Source of the DNA: Actinoalloteichus_B caeruleus
Lineage (GTDB): Bacteria > Actinomycetota > Actinomycetes > Mycobacteriales > Pseudonocardiaceae
Strand: one strand, 5' to 3'
Length of the DNA: 64,000 nucleotides
Assembly: GCF_000718005.1 (NCBI RefSeq)
Contig: NZ_JODV01000005.1
The notes beneath the pieces were generated by a model. It made no database searches. It saw only the letters and a list, made by a program, of their open reading frames with translations, and had not been told where the DNA came from. Every line of letters starts with the position of its first letter. Positions within the stretch are counted from its first letter, which is position 1. The translations under genes were made by a program, and so were the position numbers. Positions 1-8,208 of the stretch are shown piece after piece.

Positions 1-32
1 GCGGGGCGAGGCCCGCCCACGCCCCGGCAGCG

Positions 33-1037
33 GTGCCACCCGAGGAGCTCGACCAACCCACCGAGCTCATCCCCCCGGTCCCCGACCGCCCGGGCCGCCA
101 CGACACCGACGCCGAGCAGCGCGGGACGACGGTCGACGAGCACCCGGACCACGACGAGGAGCCGGACGACGAGCCGAACGCCGGGCGCGCCGAGGGGGCG
201 GCGGACGTCGGGAAGCCACCGCGCCGGCGGGAGGGCGCCGGGCGGGTGGTCGCCCGGTCCGTCGGTGAGCTGATGCTCACCGCCGGCATGGTCGTCCTGC
301 TGTTCGTCGTCTACGAGGTCTTCGTCACCGACTGGTTCGCCGCGCGGAACCGCGCGCAGGCGGAGGTGGAGTTGCAGGAGCGTTGGGCCGCGGGGGAGAA
401 CGAACGCGGGGAGGCGGTGTCCGTCCTCGAGGGCGACACCTTCGCGCAACTGTTCATCCCGTCGTTCGGCCCCGACTACCACATGCCGATCGTCGAGGGC
501 ACCTCCGACAGCCACCTCCAGATCGGGGTCGGGCACTACGTCAACACCGCCATGCCCGGCGAGGTCGGGAACTTCTCGATCGCCGGCCACCGCGACGGCT
601 GGGGTTCCCCCTTCAACAACCTCGACCGGCTGCGCAGCTGCGACTCCCTCGTCATCGAGGACCGGGACAACTGGTACGTCTACCGGGTGCTCCCGATGGA
701 GGACGAACTCGCCGACTGGGAAGCCACCCGCGCCGAGCGCCCGGAGTGCGTCGACGTGCCCTCCCTCCTCCAACCGGACGTGGAGGGCGGTGGCATCTAC
801 GGCGGCGTGGTGGGGCGGCACATCGTCGACCCCAGCCAGGGGGAGGTCATCCTCCCGGTGCCCAGCAACCGGGAAGCGGACATCACCGTCCCCGAGGCAC
901 GGCCGCTCATCACCCTGACCACCTGTCACCCGAGGTACTCCGACCGCCAGCGGATGATCATCCACGGGCTGTTGACCGCGCAGTACCCCAAGGAAGGCGA
1001 GGGCGCCGGCCCTCCGCCCGAGCTGTCCCAGTCCTAG
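33..1037 (+). CDS. Class E sortase, possibly 5' incomplete
   Basis: Membrane-anchored transpeptidase of the sortase superfamily, which attaches secreted proteins to the cell wall. The protein has an acidic, disordered cytosolic N-terminus (about residues 1-75), one membrane segment (about 78-98) and an extracellular sortase domain. The catalytic triad is visible: His186 in the motif AGHRDG, Cys298 in TLTTCHP (the TLTTC signature of class E) and Arg307 nine residues later. The GTG at 33 has no good ribosome site and lies next to the window edge, so the true start may be upstream. It is followed 9 bp later by a small membrane protein gene and then trpG, the arrangement seen beside the pknA/pknB locus in actinomycetes. 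In the family, class E enzymes usually prefer LAxTG substrates; the substrate here is not known. Confidence 0.9.
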   Translation: MPPEELDQPTELIPPVPDRPGRHDTDAEQRGTTVDEHPDHDEEPDDEPNAGRAEGAADVGKPPRRREGAGRVVARSVGELMLTAGMVVLLFVVYEVFVTDWFAARNRAQAEVELQERWAAGENERGEAVSVLEGDTFAQLFIPSFGPDYHMPIVEGTSDSHLQIGVGHYVNTAMPGEVGNFSIAGHRDGWGSPFNNLDRLRSCDSLVIEDRDNWYVYRVLPMEDELADWEATRAERPECVDVPSLLQPDVEGGGIYGGVVGRHIVDPSQGEVILPVPSNREADITVPEARPLITLTTCHPRYSDRQRMIIHGLLTAQYPKEGEGAGPPPELSQS

Positions 1038-1046
1038 GAGGCATCG

Positions 1047-1223
1047 GTGTACGGCTGGATCTGGCGGCACCTGCCCGGGCCCTTCGCGGTCCGGTTGGTG
1101 TTGGCGCTCGTCCTCGTGGCTGGCGTCTCCGCGCTGCTGCTCTTCGTCGTGTTCCCGTGGGTGGAGCCCCAGCTCCCGTGGAACAACGTCGACGTCCCCT
1201 CGGACGGCAACACGGTGGGTTGA
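1047..1223 (+). CDS. Small single-pass membrane protein
   Basis: A 58-residue protein. It starts with GTG 10 bases after the sortase stop, with AGGAGG at 1036-1041 as a ribosome site. Its content is a short basic N-terminus, one hydrophobic helix (about residues 13-36) rich in Val, Leu and Ala, and a short polar tail ending DGNTVG. The position between a class E sortase and trpG and the strong ribosome site support a real gene. I do not recognise a family. A role next to the sortase is inferred only from position. Confidence 0.65.
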   Translation: MYGWIWRHLPGPFAVRLVLALVLVAGVSALLLFVVFPWVEPQLPWNNVDVPSDGNTVG

Positions 1224-1246
1224 GCCGCGTGGGTGGACGACTGGGC

Positions 1247-1252
1247 TAGCCT
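1247..1252 (+). promoter_or_regulatory. -10 box TAGCCT of a leaderless promoter for trpG/pabA
   Basis: TAGCCT is followed by exactly six bases and then the GTG start at 1259. This spacing puts the transcription start on the first base of the start codon, the usual leaderless arrangement in actinobacteria. No ribosome site precedes the GTG. A clear -35 box is not visible. Confidence 0.55.
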
Positions 1253-1258
1253 GTCCAC

Positions 1259-1900
1259 GTGCGCGTTCTCGTCGTCGACAACTACGACAGCTTCGTCTAC
1301 AACCTGGTCCAGTACCTGGCGCAGCTCGACGTCGACTGCGTCGTGCGCCGGAACGACGAGGTCGAGTGGTCGGACCTCACCCGCGTGGACGGCGTGCTGC
1401 TCAGCCCGGGCCCCGGGACCCCGGAGCGGGCCGGGGTCAGCATGGAGGTCGTCCGCCGCGCGGCGGACGCCCGGCTCCCCCTGCTCGGCGTGTGCCTCGG
1501 CCACCAGGCGATCGGCGCGGTGTGGGGTGCCGTCATCGAACGCGCTCCGGAACTGCTGCACGGGAAGACGAGCGAGGTCCACCACGAGGGCCTCGGTGTG
1601 CTCGCCGGCCTCCCTCGGCCCTTCACCGCCACCCGCTACCACTCCCTGACGGTCCGTCCGAGCACGGTGCCAGCCGAGTTCGAGGTCACCGGACGCACCG
1701 GGAGCGGGGTCGTCATGGCCATGCGCCACCGCGAGCTGCCCGTGGAAGGTGTCCAGTTCCACCCCGAGTCGGTGCTCACCGACGGTGGCCACCGGATGCT
1801 CGCGAACTGGCTCCGCCACTGCGGCCACCAGGTGCCGGAGGGCACCGTGCTCGAACTCGAACGGGGCATGCGCGCGGTCGCTCTCGCGGCCAGGACGTGA
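1259..1900 (+). CDS. trpG: Glutamine amidotransferase, anthranilate/aminodeoxychorismate synthase component II
   Basis: Class I glutamine amidotransferase that supplies ammonia to chorismate-using synthases, for tryptophan or p-aminobenzoate/folate. The 213 residues show the full set of family motifs: VDNYDSF at the N-terminus, GPGTPERAG, the nucleophile Cys79 in GVCLGHQ, and His168/Glu170 in VQFHPES. No partner component I is in the window, and sequence alone does not tell TrpG from PabA. The equivalent of this syntenic gene in mycobacteria is called trpG (Rv0013); it is often named pabA elsewhere. The gene is divergent in direction from the kinase block that follows and appears to be read from a leaderless promoter. 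Confidence 0.92.
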   Translation: MRVLVVDNYDSFVYNLVQYLAQLDVDCVVRRNDEVEWSDLTRVDGVLLSPGPGTPERAGVSMEVVRRAADARLPLLGVCLGHQAIGAVWGAVIERAPELLHGKTSEVHHEGLGVLAGLPRPFTATRYHSLTVRPSTVPAEFEVTGRTGSGVVMAMRHRELPVEGVQFHPESVLTDGGHRMLANWLRHCGHQVPEGTVLELERGMRAVALAART

Positions 1901-2068
1901 GGCGCGCCGCGCACCCCTCCGCCTCCGGTGTGGCCGGTCCGCCTCGTCGAGTGGGAGCGACCAGCCCGGCACCGGTGCCACGCTGACGGCCGGGGCGGTG
2001 ACGAGGCCGGGGCGGGCCTCGAACCGCGTACCAGTCGATCCCCGGCACGGGTCCCGCACGACGCCCGC

Positions 2069-2338
2069 TCAACCCGGAGGGGTGTCCGGGGCGGGAGCGC
2101 CCTCCGGGCGCGGCCGGGGGAACGCCGCCGCCCTGCGCTGCCGGATGGTGGTGGCGATGGAGAACCTGATCGCGTCGGCCAGCTCGCGGGCCGCGTTCGG
2201 GGTCAGACCCACCCGGCTCCCCGCGGGCGAGGTGAGCCGCACCTGCACCGCGTCCGCCTCCACGGTGAACAACTCCTCCGCGCCCCAGGCATCCCAGCAG
2301 GTCACGTCGGCGTGAAAGCGACCGTCGTACTTGACCAT
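2069..2338 (-). CDS. Small conserved hypothetical protein
   Basis: An 89-residue protein beginning MVKYDGRF. I chose the ATG at 2338 because GGAGG lies eight bases upstream; an ATG ten codons earlier (2368) is in frame but overlaps this ribosome site. The sequence suggests a small beta-rich domain followed by a helix and a Pro/Arg-rich tail. The middle (VQVRLTSPAG, then LTPNAARELADAI) resembles the middle of the 115-aa protein at 22344-22691, and both recall the short DUF397-like proteins that accompany XRE regulators. That similarity is by eye only. No function can be given. Confidence 0.6.
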   Translation of the reverse strand: MVKYDGRFHADVTCWDAWGAEELFTVEADAVQVRLTSPAGSRVGLTPNAARELADAIRFSIATTIRQRRAAAFPRPRPEGAPAPDTPPG

Positions 2339-2696
2339 CCCAGACACCTCCACCTCCTCGGCACCCACGGCACCTCGTGCCGGGGATCCAGCGTCACCGC
2401 CTACGCCGATGAACGCAACGTGGAGTCAGTCAGCCGAGGGGGACCCGCCCGGCCGGGGGAGGGAGCGGGCCGGGCAGCGACGCGATCGGGGCACCGATAT
2501 CGCGGACGGTGACGAACCGTGAACGGACCGTCGAGCACGTCGGGGGGCCACCCCACCCGGCCCGGACCACCACCTCCGGAACCCCGGCCAGTGGCGACGC
2601 CACCGGGAGCACCCCGGCCCCGAGGCGGGGCCGAGCGGTCAGCGGCCGCCCACACCACCCGGTGACGTGCCGGCCGGCGCCCGAAGGGCAGTCGCC
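2339..2696. other. Intergenic region, no gene seen
   Basis: About 360 bases between two minus-strand genes. Short open frames here are antisense or frame shadows with no ribosome site. Apart from the ribosome site of the 2338 gene I see no convincing hairpin or promoter. Confidence 0.5.
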
Positions 2697-3104
2697 TCAG
2701 CGCGTCCCGCGCAGGCTCGCCCGCCAGGCGGCGCGCAGCGGGTGGGTGTCGTAGACGATCCGCAGCTCGGCGATCGACCAGTCCTCGGTGAACGTCAACA
2801 CATCCACGCAGTCGAAGGAGGTCGGCTGGCCGTCCGGGAGCCGCCAGTCGTACCGGAACCGCACCGCCGCCCGCCGCGTGTCGGCGACCGAGACGAACAC
2901 GTCCAAGGGAGTCACCGCCGACCGCTGCGTCGCGGCCGCGAGTTCGGGGTAGAACTCCCGGGCGGGGATGCGGCCGGTCATCGGGGAGCTGACCACGCCG
3001 TCGTCCGAGAACAGCGCAAGCACGCCGGTCACGTCTCCGGCCGCCAACCGGCTCAGGTAACGGTCCGTCGTGCCCCGCACGTGGTCCTGGGCGGAGCTGT
3101 CCAT
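2697..3104 (-). CDS. SnoaL-like / NTF2-fold protein
   Basis: A 135-residue protein with the pattern of the SnoaL/NTF2-like superfamily: an N-terminal helix pair (RYLSRLAAGDVTGVLALFSDD), then a cone-shaped beta sheet ending in the typical core strands FDCVDVLTF and IAELRIVYD. Members include ketosteroid isomerases, polyketide cyclases and many small-ligand binding proteins, so a specific reaction cannot be assigned. The start at 3104 is favoured because TACGCT lies seven bases upstream, a leaderless layout; an in-frame ATG at 3110 is the alternative. It lies 60 bases downstream of pknB on the same strand. Confidence 0.75.
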   Translation of the reverse strand: MDSSAQDHVRGTTDRYLSRLAAGDVTGVLALFSDDGVVSSPMTGRIPAREFYPELAAATQRSAVTPLDVFVSVADTRRAAVRFRYDWRLPDGQPTSFDCVDVLTFTEDWSIAELRIVYDTHPLRAAWRASLRGTR

Positions 3105-3164
3105 GACCATCAGCGTACGGGACCGACCGGCCCAGCACGGAGCCGCGAGGCCCGCCCAGCGACC

Positions 3165-5117
3165 TCAGCCGGAGGGGAGGACGCTGAACGAACCCACCTG
3201 GACCTGGACGCTCTGGTTGCGACCGAGCGTCGCCCCCGGCGAGGGGGACTGGCTGAGGATCTGCCCGTCCTGCTCCAGGTTGTCCACCGGGACCTCGGTC
3301 TCCTCGAGGGAACCCGTCCAGCCGTCCTGTCCCAGCGCGTCCCGGGCCTCATCCACCGTCATGCCCGCCAGGTCCGTCATCGTGAGCTGGTCACCCTCGG
3401 ACACGTCGAGCGTGATCGTCGCTCCCGGGTCGACCTTGGACCCCGACTCGGGCGACTGGGCCACCACCTCACCGGCCGGTTGGCTACCGCTGACGTTCCG
3501 CCGCGACACCTCGAAGCCGAGACTGCTCAACAGGCTCTCCGCCGAGTCGAACTGCTGGCCCACGACCGAGGGCACGGTGGACTGCTCCCGCTCGCGGCCC
3601 AGCGTGATGGACACCGACGTCCCCACCGGGACGGGGCCGGAACCCGCGGCGGGCGTCTGCGCGACCACCCGGTCCACCAGGCTCGAGTCCGAGGTCTGCT
3701 CGTAGCTGTAGGCCGGGTCGAGGTCCAGACCGAGCTCCTCCAACCGCCGCTTCGCGTCGTCCGAGGTCATCCTGCTGAGGTCGGGTACCTCGACGCTGTC
3801 CGGGCCGGTGCTCACCCAGTAGGCGACCGTGTCCCCCTCCTGGACCTCCGAGCCGAGACCCGGTTCGGAGCGGATCACCATCCCCTCCTCGACCTCGTCG
3901 GACGCCTCCTCGTTCTCCTCGCCGACGAGCCCGAGCTCCTCCAGCTCCGCGGCGGCCTCCTCGGCGGGAAGACCCACCAGGTCGGGGACGTTCACGAGCA
4001 CCGGTTCGTCGACACCGGGTCCTGGGTCGGGTTCCTGCTGGTTGCCGAGCAGACCACTGGCCCACCACGCGCCGAGGCCCAGCACCACCACGCACAGCAC
4101 CGTGACGAGCGCGGCCGTCCAACCCTTGCGACGCCGGCGGCGGCGCTCCTCCTCCTCGGCGAGCTCGTCGTAGTCGTCGTCCTCGTCCGACCGGTGGCGC
4201 CCACCGTCCGCGCCCTCGTCGGCCCCCATCATCGAGGTCCGTTCCTCGTCCGTCATCACCATCGGAGCGGAGGGACGCTGGCCCGAGAGCACCCGGACCA
4301 GGTCGGTGCGCATCTCGGCTGCGGACTGGTAGCGGTTCGCCGGGTTCTTGCTCATCGCCTTGAGGACGATCGCGTCCAGGGCGGCGGACACCCGTGAGTT
4401 GACCTCGGAGGGACGCCTCGGGTCCTCCCGCACGTGCTGGTAGGCGACCGCGACCGGCGAGTCGCCGGTGAACGGGGGCTCCCCGGTGAGCAGCTCGAAG
4501 AGGACGCAGCCCGCCGCGTACACGTCACTGCGGGCGTCCACCGCCTCGCCCCGCGCCTGCTCCGGCGACAGGTACTGCGCGGTGCCGATCACCGCGGCCG
4601 TCTGCGTGACCGCGGCCTGACCGTCGTGCAGGGCCCTGGCGATCCCGAAGTCCATCACCTTGACCGCGCCGGACTTCGTGATCATGATGTTCGCCGGCTT
4701 GACGTCCCGGTGGATGATGCCGTGCCGGTGGCTGAAGTCGAGCGCGGCGCAGGCGTCGGCCATGACCTCCATGGCCCGGCGGTTGGACAGCGGCCCGTCG
4801 CCCTTGACCATGTCCCGCAGGGTTCGGCCGTCGACGTACTCCATGACGATGTAGGGGAGGGGACCGTACTCGGTCTCGGTCTCCCCGGTGTCGTACACGG
4901 CGACGATCGCCGGATGGTTGAGCGCGGCCGCGTTCTGCGCCTCCCGGCGGAAACGGAGCTGGAACGTCGGGTCCCTCGCCAGGTCGGCACGCAGCACCTT
5001 CACGGCCACGTCCCTGCTGAGGCGGACGTCCCGGCCCTGGTGGACCTCGGACATGCCTCCGTAACCGAGCGTTCCGCCCAGTTCGTAGCGGTTGGAGAGC
5101 AGGCGCTGCGTGCTCAT
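3165..5117 (-). CDS. pknB: Serine/threonine protein kinase PknB with four PASTA domains
   Basis: Transmembrane kinase that senses cell-wall fragments and phosphorylates division and peptidoglycan proteins. In the 650-residue protein the kinase domain (about 11-275) has Lys40, HRDVKPAN with Asp138, DFG at 156-158, and activation-loop Thr171 and Thr173 in TQT, the same residues that are autophosphorylated in Mycobacterium PknB. A single membrane helix (about 345-365) follows a basic, acidic-patch juxtamembrane stretch. The outside part contains four PASTA repeats. I chose the ATG at 5117 (MSTQRLLSNRYELGG), where the kinase domain begins; the longer open frame upstream has no support. It is the last gene of the minus-strand block, 133 bases after pknA, a gap large enough for its own promoter. 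Confidence 0.97.
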   Translation of the reverse strand: MSTQRLLSNRYELGGTLGYGGMSEVHQGRDVRLSRDVAVKVLRADLARDPTFQLRFRREAQNAAALNHPAIVAVYDTGETETEYGPLPYIVMEYVDGRTLRDMVKGDGPLSNRRAMEVMADACAALDFSHRHGIIHRDVKPANIMITKSGAVKVMDFGIARALHDGQAAVTQTAAVIGTAQYLSPEQARGEAVDARSDVYAAGCVLFELLTGEPPFTGDSPVAVAYQHVREDPRRPSEVNSRVSAALDAIVLKAMSKNPANRYQSAAEMRTDLVRVLSGQRPSAPMVMTDEERTSMMGADEGADGGRHRSDEDDDYDELAEEEERRRRRRKGWTAALVTVLCVVVLGLGAWWASGLLGNQQEPDPGPGVDEPVLVNVPDLVGLPAEEAAAELEELGLVGEENEEASDEVEEGMVIRSEPGLGSEVQEGDTVAYWVSTGPDSVEVPDLSRMTSDDAKRRLEELGLDLDPAYSYEQTSDSSLVDRVVAQTPAAGSGPVPVGTSVSITLGREREQSTVPSVVGQQFDSAESLLSSLGFEVSRRNVSGSQPAGEVVAQSPESGSKVDPGATITLDVSEGDQLTMTDLAGMTVDEARDALGQDGWTGSLEETEVPVDNLEQDGQILSQSPSPGATLGRNQSVQVQVGSFSVLPSG

Positions 5118-5250
5118 TACTACGTCGTCCCGATCCTCGTCAACGGTCGTCTCATGATGCCTGCCCGACGGCCGGCACCAAACCCCCGCCACTCCTCGGG
5201 AGTGGCGGACCGGCTGGTGCGGCCGCGGCCGCGCCGGGCGTGCCCCGCCC

Positions 5251-6735
5251 CTACTCCTGCGTGCACCACACCTCGACCTCGGTTCCGACCGGCACCTCGC
5301 CCTGGGCCGGGACAACCAGGTCGACCCAACAGTGTGCCGGGTCCTTCGGCGTACCCTCGTCCTCCTCCGTGCGCAGGCGAGGTTCGAGCCCCTGCTCGCG
5401 GAGCGCGTCGGCCACCACGTCGGCTGACCTCCCGAGCAACTCGCGGGGGTCGACCATCACCCCCGGCGTCCGGTCCGGCGGACCACCGCCGGCGGGATCG
5501 TCGGTGGGGCGGGTGTCCCCCGGGTACCGCTGCTGACCGGGAACCTCACTGAACTCCTCTCCCGTGTCCGTCCTCTCCACCGGCGTGTCGTGGGATGTCG
5601 GTTCCTGATTGTGCCCGAGGATGCGGGTGACGCCCCACACCGATACGGCCACCGCCGCGACGAGCAGGAGCACCACCGTCACCCACAGCGCGGTTCGCCC
5701 CCCGTTCGGAGGGGGAGGGCCGTGACCCGGCCCCGGGTAGGGGGCCTGATGACCGGCGCCGACCGGGTGAGGCGGGCCCCCACCCACGACACCGGCTGGT
5801 TGCGGCGGCATCCCGGCCGGGACGCTCGGCACCGGGCCGGTCGTGGCCGCGAGCGGAACCCCGAGCTGAGGAGCCAGTCCGGACGGCGGCGGCAGCGGTC
5901 GGCCAGCCCGCACGGCGGCCACGGCCGCGGCGAACTCGCCTCCGCTACGGTAGCGACGACGCGGGTCCTTGACCAGGGTCGCGTCGATCAGCGCCCGCAC
6001 CGCGGGTGGTACATCCACCGGAAGTGGCGGCGGCAACTCACGGATGTGCATCATCGCGACCGTGACCGCGTTGTCCGACACGAACGGGCGGTGCCCCATC
6101 AGGCACTCGTAACCCACCACCGCCAGCGAGTACACGTCACTCGTCGGTTCGGCCTCCCCGCCCAGCGCCTGTTCGGGGGCGATGTAGTGCGCCGTTCCCA
6201 TCACCATTCCGGACCTGGTCACCGGGGCGGCGTCCGCCGCCTTGGCGATGCCGAAGTCCGTCAGCTTCACCCGACCGTCCGGGGACACCAGGATGTTGCC
6301 GGGTTTCACGTCCCGGTGCACCAGTCCGCGTTCGTGGGCGGCCTGCAACGCGTGGCCGGCCTGCTCCAGGACGTCCAGCGTCCGTTCCGCGGTCAGCCGG
6401 CCCTGCGTGGCGATGATCGCGGCGAGCGGGTCACCGACCACTCGCTCCATCACCAGGTAGGCGGTGTCCTCGGGGCCACCCGCGACCGCCGCCGTCTCGC
6501 CGTAGTCGTGCACCGAGGCGATGTTCTGGTGGTTCAGCGAGGCCGTCATCCTCGCCTCGGTCCGGAAGCGGTGCAGGAACTCGGCGTTGCCGCACAGCTC
6601 CGGTTTCAGCACCTTCACGGCGACCGTCCGGTCCAGGCGGGTGTCCGAGGCCTCCCACACCTCGCCCATGCCACCGACCGCGATCCGGTTACCCAGGCGG
6701 TAGCGGTCCGCGAGCAGCTGGCCGGAGGTCAGCAC
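5251..6735 (-). CDS. pknA: Serine/threonine protein kinase PknA with extracellular PASTA-like domain
   Basis: Second membrane kinase of the division locus, 494 residues. The kinase domain (about 10-275) has Lys41, HRDVKPGN with Asp142, DFG at 160-162, and Thr173/Ser175 in the activation loop. A Pro/Gly-rich linker leads to one membrane helix (about 350-375). The outside part, about 120 residues, ends in one PASTA-like unit starting near LLGRSADVVADAL and containing two cysteines. Mycobacterial PknA lacks an extracellular PASTA domain, so this is a lineage difference. It starts with GTG three bases after the pbpA stop, which implies translational coupling. Confidence 0.95.
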   Translation of the reverse strand: MLTSGQLLADRYRLGNRIAVGGMGEVWEASDTRLDRTVAVKVLKPELCGNAEFLHRFRTEARMTASLNHQNIASVHDYGETAAVAGGPEDTAYLVMERVVGDPLAAIIATQGRLTAERTLDVLEQAGHALQAAHERGLVHRDVKPGNILVSPDGRVKLTDFGIAKAADAAPVTRSGMVMGTAHYIAPEQALGGEAEPTSDVYSLAVVGYECLMGHRPFVSDNAVTVAMMHIRELPPPLPVDVPPAVRALIDATLVKDPRRRYRSGGEFAAAVAAVRAGRPLPPPSGLAPQLGVPLAATTGPVPSVPAGMPPQPAGVVGGGPPHPVGAGHQAPYPGPGHGPPPPNGGRTALWVTVVLLLVAAVAVSVWGVTRILGHNQEPTSHDTPVERTDTGEEFSEVPGQQRYPGDTRPTDDPAGGGPPDRTPGVMVDPRELLGRSADVVADALREQGLEPRLRTEEDEGTPKDPAHCWVDLVVPAQGEVPVGTEVEVWCTQE

Positions 6736-6738
6736 TGG

Positions 6739-8208
6739 TCAGCCACCTCCGAGGGCGGCCCGCATCACCTCACGCCCGAGGGGCGCGGCGACCTTGCCAC
6801 CGGTGGCACCCAGACTGCGGTCCCCGCCGCTCTCCACCAGCACGGCCACCGCGACCTGCGGGTCCTCGGCGGGCGCGAAGGCCACGTACCAGGCGTGCGG
6901 CGGGTTCGCCCCCGGGTCGGTCCCCCACTGCGCGGTCCCCGTCTTCGACGCCACCGTGACGTTCGGCAGGACGTCACCTCCGCCACCGGTGTACTCCTCG
7001 GAGGCGATCATCATGTCGGTGAGCGTGGCCGCCGTCTCCGGGGAGATGGCCTGGTTCAGCTCGTCGGGCGATGTGCTGTCCAGCGTCGACAGGTCCGGGC
7101 CCAGGATGCTGTCCACCAGGTAGGGGGACATCCGCGTTCCACCGTTGGCGATGGTCGCCGCCATCATCGCGTTCTGCATCGGGGTCACCCGGACGTCCCG
7201 CTGCCCGATCCCCGCCTGGTACAGCTGCGCCACGTCGCCCAGCTCACCCATGCCCGAGGCCGCCACCCGGATCGGGATGAAGATCTCCTCGTCGAACCCG
7301 AACGACCGCGCCGTCTCCCGCATGGTGTCCGCGCCCAGCTCCCCGGAGATCTCCGCGAACGGCACGTTGCAGGACTCGGCCACGGCATCCTTCAGCGTCG
7401 CCGACTGCCCGTCGCCGCAGGGGTTGCGGTTGAAGTTCGGCAGGTCGGTGCTGGTGTTCGGCAGGGTGACCACCGGATCCGGGCTGACGCCGGTGTCCGA
7501 CCGCCAGCCGTTCTCCAAGGCGGCGGCGGCGGTGATCAGCTTGAACGTCGACCCCGGGGGCTGGATCTCCTGGATGGCCCGGTTCCGCATCGGGCCGTCC
7601 TCCCGTTCCGTGTACTCCGCCCACGCCTCGGCCTGCACGTTGTTGTCGTGGTCGGCCAGCGGGCTCGGGTCGTAGGACGGCGTGTTCGCCATGGCGAGGA
7701 TCGCCCCGGTCTTCGGGTCCAGCGCCACGATCGACCCGGTGAACCCCCGGTCCGCCAGCTGGTCGTAGGCGACCTGCTGCACGTGCGGGTCGACCGTCAG
7801 CCGGATCTTCCCGCCCTCCGGGTCCCGCCCGGTGATCAGGTCGGACAACCGCCGCACGAACAGCCGGTCGTCCGAACCGTTGAGGACGTCGTTCTCCACC
7901 GCCTCGATGCCCCGGCTGCCGTACCGGTCCGAGAAGAACCCGGTGATCGGCGCGTACACCGGACCGGCCGAGTACGTGCGCTGGAACCGAAGCCGCCCCC
8001 CGGTCTCCACGGCGCTCGCGATCACCTGGTCGCCGGCGAGGATGTCCCCCCGCTTCCGGGAGTACTCCTCCAGGGACTTCCGGACGCTGTTCCGGGGATC
8101 GGTGCGGTACTCGTCCGCCTTGATCACCTGGATGTAGGTGAGGTTGGCCATCAGCGCGACGACCAACAGCATCACGAACAGTGAGACTCGCCTCAGCGGT
8201 GTGTTCAT
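6739..8208 (-). CDS. pbpA: Class B penicillin-binding protein PbpA (transpeptidase)
   Basis: Peptidoglycan transpeptidase that cross-links stem peptides, anchored by an N-terminal membrane helix (about residues 7-28). The three penicillin-binding motifs are intact: Ser220-Thr-Phe-Lys223 (STFK), Ser279-Cys-Asn281 (SCN) and KTGTAQW near residue 424. The length of 489 residues matches mycobacterial PBPA. Its start overlaps the rodA stop by 4 bp (ATGA), and SEDS protein plus class B PBP form the expected polymerase and cross-linker pair. In mycobacteria the homologue is phosphorylated by PknB; that is family knowledge, not seen here. Confidence 0.96.
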   Translation of the reverse strand: MNTPLRRVSLFVMLLVVALMANLTYIQVIKADEYRTDPRNSVRKSLEEYSRKRGDILAGDQVIASAVETGGRLRFQRTYSAGPVYAPITGFFSDRYGSRGIEAVENDVLNGSDDRLFVRRLSDLITGRDPEGGKIRLTVDPHVQQVAYDQLADRGFTGSIVALDPKTGAILAMANTPSYDPSPLADHDNNVQAEAWAEYTEREDGPMRNRAIQEIQPPGSTFKLITAAAALENGWRSDTGVSPDPVVTLPNTSTDLPNFNRNPCGDGQSATLKDAVAESCNVPFAEISGELGADTMRETARSFGFDEEIFIPIRVAASGMGELGDVAQLYQAGIGQRDVRVTPMQNAMMAATIANGGTRMSPYLVDSILGPDLSTLDSTSPDELNQAISPETAATLTDMMIASEEYTGGGGDVLPNVTVASKTGTAQWGTDPGANPPHAWYVAFAPAEDPQVAVAVLVESGGDRSLGATGGKVAAPLGREVMRAALGGG

